Shown here: piece after piece, positions 1 to 5,410 of the stretch
Layout of the letters: every line of letters begins with the position of its first letter
Numbering within the stretch: the first letter of the stretch is position 1
From: CAZVIK01 sp964627045
GTDB taxonomy: Bacteria > Acidobacteriota > Terriglobia > Bryobacterales > Bryobacteraceae
Direction of reading: 5' to 3'
Assembly (NCBI GenBank): GCA_964627045.1
Contig: CAZVIK010000213.1
Coordinates: 1 to 6,628 of the forward strand
DNA: 6,628 nt
Position numbers and translations under genes: made by a program
Notes under the pieces: model-generated
Seen by the model: the letters and a program-made list of their open reading frames with translations, nothing else
What the model was told of the DNA's origin: nothing
Databases searched by the model: none

Positions 1-769
1 CGGGGATCCAGGCGCCGAGGATTTTCACCATGCGCCCTGCCGCCTCGATGGCGAGAACATGCAGAATCGAAACCCGGATCCCCGTGGTCCAGAGAACGGC
101 CGCAACCTCGGCCAGCGTCAGGAACTGGGCGAAAGCATCGAGCGCGAGGACCTTCCCGGCCGCTTTCGGATGCCTGTCCCGAAAGGACCGGATGCGAAGT
201 TCAACCAGTTCGGCGGAGCACAACCACTTCGGTGCTCGCGGGCCAGTCCAGCGGACGAGCGGCGTCAAGAGAGAGCGTCGCCCCAGCAGGAGTGCAAGTG
301 CGAGGCTAAATACGCTGGCGGAGGCCCACACCACTATTGAATCGGAGATAAGAAGCGATGCCGCGCACGTGCCGGCCAGTCCCAGGATCACGGTGGTGAA
401 CCAGTACATGCCGGTTTCGACCAGCGTCGCAGGAGCAGTAGCGCTCATTCCCGCGAAGTTACGAAGCAGAACGAGCTTCGCCGGTTCGGAGATGACGGGC
501 CCCAGCGCAGCTAGGTAGCCGGTGGCTTGAGAAGCCAATCGAACGCCCACCAGCCTGGACTGGGGCACGCAAATGCCCTCCGCTCGCAGCGCAGTCGACC
601 AGGCGCGAGTCTGCACCCACAAACGGATCCCGCTCGCCAGTAGCACGACTGGCAGGACGCGACTTAAGTTGCCAAGTTGGCCGATGATGTCGTCGAAACC
701 GATGCGGTATGCCAGTAGACCAAGAACTGCGGCGCCGGCAATTGCGGCAAGCACCCGGATCTTCTTCAC
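1..769 (-). CDS. Flippase-like / LPG-synthase-TM family inner-membrane protein (partial, C-terminus off the left edge)
   Basis: This frame is open from the left edge and encodes a polytopic membrane protein; 256 codons are visible. From the GTG at 769, hydrophobic stretches lie near residues 4-21, 35-52, 74-92, 121-141 and 145-160, with another near the truncated end. The 'GPVISEPAKLVLLR' segment (about residues 90-103) followed by 'ETGMYW' resembles the conserved core of the lysylphosphatidylglycerol-synthase transmembrane/UPF0104 flippase-like family, whose members are about 300-340 aa, so some 50-80 residues are missing. There is no visible aminoacyl-transferase domain, but the C-terminus is unseen. 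An ATG at 778 is also in frame, but GAGGA lies directly against it. The same GAGGA is 9 nt from the GTG at 769, which forms a GTGA overlap with the stop of the upstream gene, so I prefer GTG. Family members flip or modify lipids or lipid-linked glycans; the substrate here is unknown. Family assignment is from recognition, not a search. Confidence 0.8.
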   Translation of the reverse strand, partial: MKKIRVLAAIAGAAVLGLLAYRIGFDDIIGQLGNLSRVLPVVLLASGIRLWVQTRAWSTALRAEGICVPQSRLVGVRLASQATGYLAALGPVISEPAKLVLLRNFAGMSATAPATLVETGMYWFTTVILGLAGTCAASLLISDSIVVWASASVFSLALALLLGRRSLLTPLVRWTGPRAPKWLCSAELVELRIRSFRDRHPKAAGKVLALDAFAQFLTLAEVAAVLWTTGIRVSILHVLAIEAAGRMVKILGAWIP

Positions 770-1476
770 TGGCGCCATTCCTCGACCGTGTTCTGACTCG
801 TCTGCGTGCGCGCATCATTCGTCACGTAGTCGAAATACTCAATCGCCACCTCCGTCGCCCCGAAGATCTTCGCCTGCGCTCGAGACTGATTCATCACCGG
901 CAGCCAGAACCTCCCTGCACGGTCATAACGGTGAACCACTTGAACGCTGCGTATCCAAAACGACGGATTCTTCGCCGGACTACCCTCAATCCGCGTGATC
1001 GCAAACTCTTCGGCGTCCACCCAGATGCGGCCGCGAATCAGGAATCGATTCTGCGTCTTCGGGATGAGCTCCAGGACGTATGCCGCTCGCCCGTCCGAGA
1101 GTTCCGTTCCCGCCAGGCGGAAGTCGTAGTTCTGGGGGATGATTCGCGTCTGTTCGTGCTCGCCCTTTTCGCTCGCCTCCCGCTCCGCGTCGATCATCTT
1201 GCGAATGATCCGCTTCCGCACGAACCCTGAACCGCTTTCCGACACCACTTGAAATGTCTTGGCTCCCTTGCTGTCGCACGCCACGCGTACGGTCATCTCG
1301 GCGCGCTTGTTAACTCGCTTGTTCTCGAACCGGTACCGCCGCATTCCGGTGTAGCCGGAGAGGGCTGCGAGCCTCCCGTTGTCGGCCTGCACCATGCGGT
1401 CCACGATTTCAGGGGCAATCAGCGGCGGTGGAAGCGCGCCCTGCATCATGGCGAGGAAAACCAGACTGTGTAGCAT
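766..1476 (-). CDS. LolA-like / outer-membrane lipoprotein-sorting-type periplasmic protein
   Basis: A 236-aa protein. A short hydrophobic N-terminus (MLHSLVFLAMMQGA) looks like a signal peptide with no lipobox cysteine. The body is beta-rich with a charged central helix (about residues 87-108). It carries a stretch I associate with LolA-like proteins next to TonB receptors in Acidobacteria: 'YVLELIPKTQNRFLIRGRIW' at about 133-152, then VDAEEFAITRIEG and 'PSFWIR' to about 176, and 'FWLP' later. LolA-fold proteins bind lipid or lipoprotein acyl chains in the periplasm, so a role in carrying a hydrophobic ligand is an inference. The frame stays open upstream to 1614, but that part overlaps the receptor gene; the ATG at 1476 is 5 nt after the receptor stop, with GGAG 11 nt upstream of it. 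The stop overlaps the GTG of the next gene. Expression probably depends on the receptor operon. Confidence 0.8.
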   Translation of the reverse strand: MLHSLVFLAMMQGALPPPLIAPEIVDRMVQADNGRLAALSGYTGMRRYRFENKRVNKRAEMTVRVACDSKGAKTFQVVSESGSGFVRKRIIRKMIDAEREASEKGEHEQTRIIPQNYDFRLAGTELSDGRAAYVLELIPKTQNRFLIRGRIWVDAEEFAITRIEGSPAKNPSFWIRSVQVVHRYDRAGRFWLPVMNQSRAQAKIFGATEVAIEYFDYVTNDARTQTSQNTVEEWRQ

Positions 1477-1481
1477 TACGG

Positions 1482-3980
1482 TCAGAACTCCAATACGAAC
1501 TTCCCGCGCACCATCCGATCCACACTGTTGAGAAAAGCGCCGTATCGCGCGCTCGCCGTGTTGTTCTGAAGGTCGCGTGGATTGTAGTGGTTCAAAAGGT
1601 TGAAGATCCGGCACCCGACGTGCGCCTTGTACGTCTTTTTACCAACCGGAATTGAAATCTCTTTTGTTGCCTGCAAATCGGCTGAAACAAAGCGCGGGAA
1701 CCGGCCGGCCTGGTTTCGGGCGCCAATGAAGTCGCGTTCTTCGTCGACGACGGAATAGGGAAACCCGGTGTGGATATCGAATACCGGCGCCAGCGTGATC
1801 TTCCACGGCGCTTCGAACTGCCCCCAAAACAGGAACCGGTGGGGCGCATCGAAAGGCAAAGGCCCGCGCTCGTTCGCCCGGATAATCGCGTTCGGCGTGT
1901 TCCCGAAGAACTGATTGAAGTCGTTAAGGTCTCCAATCGCGCTCGAGTGTACGTAGGAGCCGTTCAGCACGTGCCGCCGAATCTGATACCTGGCTGTGAC
2001 CTGAAATTCGCGATACCGATTTCTGCCGGTGTTCGAAAGAAGCAGGATGCCGGTATCGCCTTCCTGCATCGGTTCCAGGAAGAAGTCGCGAACTGTGTTG
2101 CGCTGACTGTATCCGGCCCGGACCACAAGGTCGGGGAGCACCTCCTGCTGGACTTCCACATTCCAGGCCGTGCTGCGCGGATTGTCGAGCGGTCCCGCGA
2201 GTCTGTGCTTATACGCCAGCGTGCCGAAAACCGAACCTTCAGGGAGGTATCTAGTGACTGTCCGCTCGGGCAGGAGCAAAAACATGGGGACATTCAAGTT
2301 GATTCGGTCGTAAAAGTACCCCGCGCCACCCCGGATTACCGTTTGCAAGCCGCCGAAGGGGGCAATCGCAAATCCGAGCCGCGGAGCCACATGCCCCTCA
2401 TCGCTGACCGAGTCGCGGTCGAGGCGCAAGCCGGCTTCAAGAGTCACCCGCGGGTGAAGCGTCCATTTGTCAAGCGCGAACCCCGTGTACTCTCGCTGCC
2501 GGATGGACGCCGTTGTGCCGGGCGTGTAGTCAATCCGTTCCGCCAAGTCTCCCGAGGCTCTCACGACTTCGACTGGACGAAAGGTCTGCCGCCCATCGTA
2601 CGCATTACGGACAAAGTCGAAACCGACTTTCGGCTGGTGCCGGCCCCATCCTGTGAAGGCGCGTGGGGTGAAGGTCTCCTGCCACTCGATTCGATCAGTG
2701 TCGCGGTCCTGGCGGTTGAAAAACCCGCCCGTGACAGTCTCCACCCCCAGGCGATAGAGCTCGTGGCTGTGTGGCTTGAGATTGGAGTCAAATCCCTTGA
2801 AGCTGATTTGCGAAGCCAGCAATGCTCCTGAATGGGACACCAGTCTGTGTGCGAAAGATAGGAAATTCCCGCGCTGGCGAAGATCTGGCGTCGCCGGCTG
2901 CGGCGTGAACGTATTCAGCCCGAGGTAGTTCAGCTTCTGCGGATAGAACGATAGTGTGATGGATGCGTTTTGCCGCTCTGTAAGACTCAAATCAAGCTGA
3001 GTGTAGGAGTCGAAGCTCTCCACCTCGGTGTCACGTTCCAAGGGGGGCAGGGTTTCAACGGGCGTCCGCACGTAGCGGTACTCAAGAGACTGCGTAAGGG
3101 CAACGCGGCCACGGATCAGCGGGCCGGTCACCGTCATTCTGGGCGTCGAAGACTCGATACCCACTATGGTTCCGTCGCGCTTCCTCATCCGCGGCATGAA
3201 GTTCTGAATGCGGAATCGGAATTTGTCGAAATCCGACATGCGTGTGTCAACTGTGGCAACCGCGCCGGCCAGTTTCCCGTACTCCGGATCGTATGGGTTG
3301 GCGACGACCTGCGCGCATGAAACGACAACAATAGGTAGGTTGATGCATAAACTGCCGTTTACCGGATCGGTGACGTTTGCGCTGTTCAGCAGCATCCCGC
3401 CCTGAGATTGCCGCGCGCCTTTCATGTTGATCAACCCGTCAGGGCCGCGAACCACACCGGGCAACAAGGGCAGCAGACTTTCAAAGCGCTCGTTGATATT
3501 CGGCGCACTCGCTAGCGTCGACTGCTGCAGCACAGCTTTGGAGGCCGTCTCCGCGACATCAATCGCTTCGGCCTGCGCCGATACGGTGATCGCCTCCTTC
3601 AAGCTCGCCAGTTTCAGCTCGATTTCAACTTCGGTGACCTTGTCAGGGCTCACTACGATATCCAGGGGATCGGCTCCCAGGCCGGCAAATTCCACCGTGA
3701 TGCGGTAAGGACCGGGGGCCAATTCCACAACGGAGAAACGGCCGATCTCATCCGTGCTTACATAAATGGCGGCTATGCCCGCTCCGGTGGATTGAATCCT
3801 CAGACGCACGCCCGGAACAAACGTGCGCTCCTGGGTGGCTTCTGCCGTGAACACGGTGCCACGCAGGCTGCCGGTCCGGCTCGGCAGCGTCTGCCCCCGC
3901 AGAGAGAAGACAAGCGAAAGGGCCAGCATCACGCGCGCTGCATGTCGCAGACTCGGCCTCGACGGTGTTTTCTGCTGCAT
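1482..3980 (-). CDS. TonB-dependent-receptor-like outer-membrane protein with carboxypeptidase-regulatory-like domain
   Basis: An 832-aa outer-membrane protein. Residues 1-30 form a signal peptide (basic n-region, then VMLALSLVFSL, cleavage near GQT). Residues about 36-125 form a CarboxypepD_reg/Cna-B-like beta-sandwich ('GSLRGTV', 'DEIGRFSVVELAPGPYRITV'). A link 'EAITVSAQAEAIDV' (about 129-142) leads to a plug-like region of about 160-245 ('PGVVRGPDGLINMKGARQSQ', 'NPYDPEYGK'). The rest is rich in alternating barrel strands and ends in VRGKFVLEF, a C-terminal phenylalanine typical of BAM-recognised barrels. This architecture is common in Acidobacteria and usually annotated as TonB-dependent receptor or Oar-like. 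The cargo cannot be read from sequence and no clear TonB box was identified. An in-frame TGA at 3989-3987 rules out a start further upstream than the ATG at 3980. The Shine-Dalgarno is weak (GAAAAG), and the start codon lies inside a hairpin arm. It is the first gene of a three-gene minus-strand operon. Confidence 0.93.
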   Translation of the reverse strand: MQQKTPSRPSLRHAARVMLALSLVFSLRGQTLPSRTGSLRGTVFTAEATQERTFVPGVRLRIQSTGAGIAAIYVSTDEIGRFSVVELAPGPYRITVEFAGLGADPLDIVVSPDKVTEVEIELKLASLKEAITVSAQAEAIDVAETASKAVLQQSTLASAPNINERFESLLPLLPGVVRGPDGLINMKGARQSQGGMLLNSANVTDPVNGSLCINLPIVVVSCAQVVANPYDPEYGKLAGAVATVDTRMSDFDKFRFRIQNFMPRMRKRDGTIVGIESSTPRMTVTGPLIRGRVALTQSLEYRYVRTPVETLPPLERDTEVESFDSYTQLDLSLTERQNASITLSFYPQKLNYLGLNTFTPQPATPDLRQRGNFLSFAHRLVSHSGALLASQISFKGFDSNLKPHSHELYRLGVETVTGGFFNRQDRDTDRIEWQETFTPRAFTGWGRHQPKVGFDFVRNAYDGRQTFRPVEVVRASGDLAERIDYTPGTTASIRQREYTGFALDKWTLHPRVTLEAGLRLDRDSVSDEGHVAPRLGFAIAPFGGLQTVIRGGAGYFYDRINLNVPMFLLLPERTVTRYLPEGSVFGTLAYKHRLAGPLDNPRSTAWNVEVQQEVLPDLVVRAGYSQRNTVRDFFLEPMQEGDTGILLLSNTGRNRYREFQVTARYQIRRHVLNGSYVHSSAIGDLNDFNQFFGNTPNAIIRANERGPLPFDAPHRFLFWGQFEAPWKITLAPVFDIHTGFPYSVVDEERDFIGARNQAGRFPRFVSADLQATKEISIPVGKKTYKAHVGCRIFNLLNHYNPRDLQNNTASARYGAFLNSVDRMVRGKFVLEF

Positions 3981-4003
3981 TGCTTTTCACACACAGCAAT
4001 GCA
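3976..4003 (-). promoter_or_regulatory. Start-codon-sequestering hairpin at the receptor gene
   Basis: A perfect 9-bp inverted repeat, TGCATTGCT and AGCAATGCA, flanks a 10-nt loop. On the minus-strand transcript the 3' arm contains the AUG of the receptor gene (3980-3978), and the loop contains the GAAAA that would serve as its weak ribosome-binding site. If it folds, the hairpin should restrict initiation. The structure is seen directly; regulation is an inference. Confidence 0.5.
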
Positions 4004-4046
4004 AGTGGGTGTCCGTTGGAGTTTCGGCTGCCAAAGTCATGTTCAT
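3987..4046 (-). CDS. Possible 19-codon leader peptide ahead of the receptor gene
   Basis: A short frame reads MNMTLAAETPTDTHLHCCV and ends at a TGA 6 nt before the receptor ATG, in the same frame as the receptor. The TGA lies in the loop of the hairpin that holds the receptor start. A GGGG run sits 3 nt before the first ATG and about 9 nt before a second in-frame ATG at 4040, so initiation is possible but not compelling. A ribosome finishing here would have melted the hairpin's 5' arm. It could equally be a chance frame in GC-rich DNA. It has no recognisable family, and the consecutive cysteines (CC) near the end are the only notable composition. Confidence 0.2.
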   Translation of the reverse strand: MNMTLAAETPTDTHLHCCV

Positions 4047-4080
4047 CAACCCCGACGCCGCCTTCGAGAAACTTACGGCG

Positions 4081-4097
4081 CTGCCGATTGTCGGCAG
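4081..4097. repeat. Short inverted repeat CTGCCGA-TTG-TCGGCAG
   Basis: Seven-base perfect arms flank a 3-nt loop. There is no following T-run on either strand, so it is not a typical intrinsic terminator. A further copy of TCGGCA lies just downstream at 4103-4108. It could be an operator half-site cluster or a chance hairpin in the divergent promoter region. Confidence 0.35.
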
Positions 4098-4242
4098 TTG
4101 CGTCGGCATGTGCTGAAGGGGATGGGCAGTTCGGATGTGTGGCCCTGCCACTGCACGCCTAGCTCACAGGCCGCCGTGGTCGTTCGAGGAATTGTTCGAG
4201 CGTTGTCCGCAGTGGATACCTGAATGCTTGGAGTTGTCTCGG

Positions 4243-4251
4243 GGAGGTGAT
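4243..4251 (+). promoter_or_regulatory. Very strong Shine-Dalgarno site deciding the STAS-1 start
   Basis: GGAGGTGAT is a nine-base match to the complement of the 16S rRNA 3' end. It is 9 nt (counted from GGAGG) before ATC at 4257. The first conventional in-frame start, GTG at 4296, is about 48 nt from GGAGG and has no good site of its own. The other nearby start-like codon, TTG at 4252, is in a different frame and stops after 16 codons. The site therefore argues that translation starts at or very near 4257. Confidence 0.7.
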
Positions 4252-4256
4252 TTGCC

Positions 4257-4562
4257 ATCTTCCGAGTTAGCCAAACGAAGAGCCGGTCACGCACCGTGGT
4301 GAATATCGACGGGCAACTGCTCGGCGACTATGTCCGACTCGCCGAGGATTGCTGTTCAAAGGCTATGAGCAGCGGGAAACCGGTATGCGTTTTTCTGAGG
4401 GACGTCTCCGCCATCGACGACGCCGGTCGGAACCTGCTCCGCCGTCTCGCTGGACTGCACGCATCCGGCGTCTACATGTCCCATCTAGTCAAGACACTTC
4501 AGCACGCCGGCAACACTCAGCGGCCAGCTGACTCGTCCGCAGATCACCAAGAACACTCATGA
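4257..4562 (+). CDS. STAS-like domain protein 1, apparently starting at AUC
   Basis: A 101-aa, single-domain STAS-like (anti-sigma-factor-antagonist-like) protein. The order is beta strand 'IFRVSQT', strand 'TVVNIDGQLLG' with the usual turn, helix 'YVRLAEDCCSKAM', strand 'KPVCVFLRDVSAID', then the loop/helix 'DDAGRNLLRRLAGLHASGVY' (about 54-73). The phospho-acceptor serine of SpoIIAA-type proteins (D-S-x-G) is replaced by aspartate 55. Starting at GTG 4296 would delete the first strand, which aligns with the N-terminus of the second STAS gene in this cassette (strand, 10-12 residues, 'G.L.G..V'). The strong ribosome site is 9 nt before ATC 4257, so I place the start there; GTG 4296 (88 aa) is the conventional alternative. 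The stop overlaps the next gene as ATGA. The function is probably protein-protein switching; partner unknown. The last 15 or so residues are polar and unstructured. Confidence 0.72.
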   Translation: MFRVSQTKSRSRTVVNIDGQLLGDYVRLAEDCCSKAMSSGKPVCVFLRDVSAIDDAGRNLLRRLAGLHASGVYMSHLVKTLQHAGNTQRPADSSADHQEHS

Positions 4563-4999
4563 TCTCGCCGCCGCCACAGACTCGCGTCGTCGCTGGAATC
4601 GAGCCGTTTCGGCACATCGTGAGGGACGTTCTGTCGCTTGATCGAGCAGTTCGATGGGTTGCCTTCGAACAGGCCGGGCAGCCGCCACGCTGGGTTTCGC
4701 GGGATCCGGAGAGTGGCAAGTTCCTGGTTGGGACAGGCAGCTGCAATGACGAATTACTGGATCCACTCATCCTTATTCTCGCCGAGGGGCGGCATGAGAT
4801 CTACGAGCAACGGAGCAGTCTCCGTCCAGTGCGTTTTGTCCTCGTGGCTTATGACGACCTGGTCCAAATCGCCGTCCGGTGTGGTCCGGACTCCCACATC
4901 AGCATTGGTGTGGACCCGTCGGCGGATGTGTACAGGCTGGCTGCGAAGCTGGCGAACTCCGCAGCTTGCCAAGCCAAAAGCTGGGATGCCCCCAAGTGA
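4559..4999 (+). CDS. Small protein with Roadblock/LC7-like predicted fold
   Basis: A 146-aa cytoplasmic protein without signal peptide or membrane segment. The predicted order is helix (about 13-27, 'GIEPFRHIVRDVLSL'), strand pair (31-37 'VRWVAFE' and 43-47), helix (62-84, 'NDELLDPLILILAEGRHEIY'), strands (92-97 'RFVLVA', 101-107 'LVQIAVR', 112-118 'SHISIGV'), and helix (121-136). This helix-strand-strand-helix-three-strand-helix order matches the Roadblock/LC7 (MglB-like) fold, which binds small GTPases or forms signalling scaffolds. The segment 'YDDLVQIAVR' followed by 'SIGVDPSADVYRLAAKL' is the most roadblock-like part. I infer this from order and pattern, not from a confirmed family match. 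The start overlaps the STAS-1 stop (ATGA), and the stop overlaps the GTG of STAS-2 (GTGA), so it is in a tightly coupled cassette. There is no strong independent Shine-Dalgarno. Confidence 0.75.
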   Translation: MISPPPQTRVVAGIEPFRHIVRDVLSLDRAVRWVAFEQAGQPPRWVSRDPESGKFLVGTGSCNDELLDPLILILAEGRHEIYEQRSSLRPVRFVLVAYDDLVQIAVRCGPDSHISIGVDPSADVYRLAAKLANSAACQAKSWDAPK

Positions 5000-5319
5000 A
5001 CAACATGCAACTCTATCAACATGACAGCTCCTCCACGTTCCGGTTTGTTCTTCGGGGATGTTTAGAGGGGCCGTGGGTGCAGGAACTGGAGCACGCCTGG
5101 ATCACCGCCGCCTCAGTTCTCAGGGGAAAGGAACTCGTCCTCGATGTGTCCGGTTTGACCGGAACCGATGAGAACGGGCTGAATCTGCTGTCTCGCATGC
5201 GGGATTCAGGGGCCCGCTTGAAGGCAGACTCGCCGCCGGAAACGCCAAGTCGCCGTCGGTGGCTTCTGATTCCGGCGGCGTGGAATCTCGGACTTGGCCA
5301 AATCAAGCGTTGGGCCTGA
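4996..5319 (+). CDS. STAS-like domain protein 2
   Basis: A 107-aa protein. I chose GTG 4996, which overlaps the previous stop as GTGA and has GGGA 9 nt upstream; ATG 5005 is the alternative. Fold order: strand 'QLYQHD', strand 'FRFVLRGCLEGPWV', helix 'QELEHAWITAASV', strand 'KELVLDVSGLTGTD' (45-58), then 'ENGLNLLSRMRDSGARL'. This is the STAS core with the phosphorylatable serine replaced by glutamate 59. It is similar in layout to the first STAS gene of the cassette, suggesting a duplicated or heterodimer-forming pair. After about residue 84 the sequence stops looking like STAS: residues 86-102 are 'RRRWLLIPAAWNLGLGQ', basic then hydrophobic. That tail overlaps the remains of the following outer-membrane gene and may be a fusion scar rather than a native C-terminus. 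The partner and target are unknown. Confidence 0.82.
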   Translation: MNNMQLYQHDSSSTFRFVLRGCLEGPWVQELEHAWITAASVLRGKELVLDVSGLTGTDENGLNLLSRMRDSGARLKADSPPETPSRRRWLLIPAAWNLGLGQIKRWA

Positions 5320-5410
5320 GCCGCCCGTTGAGCGGGTGACAAATGTCGGGACCGAGACGGCGGACTGGGACTTCCAATAGGGCACCGTTGCCCTGCAGTT
5401 CGGCGGCGGC
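5270..5410 (+). pseudogene. Out-of-phase 5' remnant of the beta-barrel gene, interrupted by TAG 5378-5380
   Basis: The barrel frame is open from 5270 (after a TGA at 5267-5269) except for the TAG at 5378-5380. It overlaps the end of STAS-2 until 5319, in a different frame, and reads into the barrel sequence without a shift. It contains no ATG and no signal peptide in this frame. The signal-like 'RRRWLLIPAAWNLGLGQ' lies in the STAS-2 frame just before it, so a frameshift plus a stop could explain the loss. This is an inference from reading frames only. Confidence 0.3.

Larger units (their letters stand above)
3981..4256. other. Divergent intergenic region between envelope operon and STAS cassette
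   Basis: This 276-bp stretch must contain the promoters for both divergent transcription units, but I find no strong sigma70-type -35/-10 pair on either strand. The best plus-strand guess is TTGTTC at 4192-4197 with GATACC at 4215-4220 (17-bp spacer), only 3 of 6 matches in each box. The heptamer GTTCGAG occurs twice (4182-4188 and 4194-4200, 12 bp apart), a possible regulator site overlapping that guess. The region also holds two hairpins and a very strong ribosome-binding site, listed separately. A short plus-strand frame from 4039 ends with 'LTALPIVGSCVGMC'; I do not regard it as a gene. Confidence 0.6.

Noticed and set aside
1..80. Repeated GGATCC sites near the left edge as a possible cloning junction
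   Set aside because: GGATCC also occurs at scattered places elsewhere (for example about 626 and 4703); the coding frame runs smoothly to the edge, so this is chance in GC-rich DNA.
30..518. Plus-strand frame of 162 codons opposite the flippase-like gene
   Set aside because: Ser/Arg/Ala-rich antisense shadow; the minus strand encodes alternating membrane helices with family-like motifs.
1770..2831. Long plus-strand reading frame (353 codons) opposite the receptor gene
   Set aside because: It is antisense to a clear outer-membrane protein with signal peptide and C-terminal phenylalanine; composition is Arg/Glu/Val-rich shadow sequence with no domain pattern.
4081..4097. Hairpin considered as an intrinsic terminator
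   Set aside because: No U-tract follows on either strand and it lies between divergent genes, where a terminator is not expected.
4039..4116. Short plus-strand frame ending 'LTALPIVGSCVGMC'
   Set aside because: It looks protein-like, but it has no ribosome site, is only 25 codons, and lies in the divergent promoter region. It could be a remnant but I cannot support it.
4073..4294. Minus-strand 73-codon frame covering the STAS promoter region
   Set aside because: It begins antisense to the STAS-1 N-terminus, and shows no domain or ribosome site.
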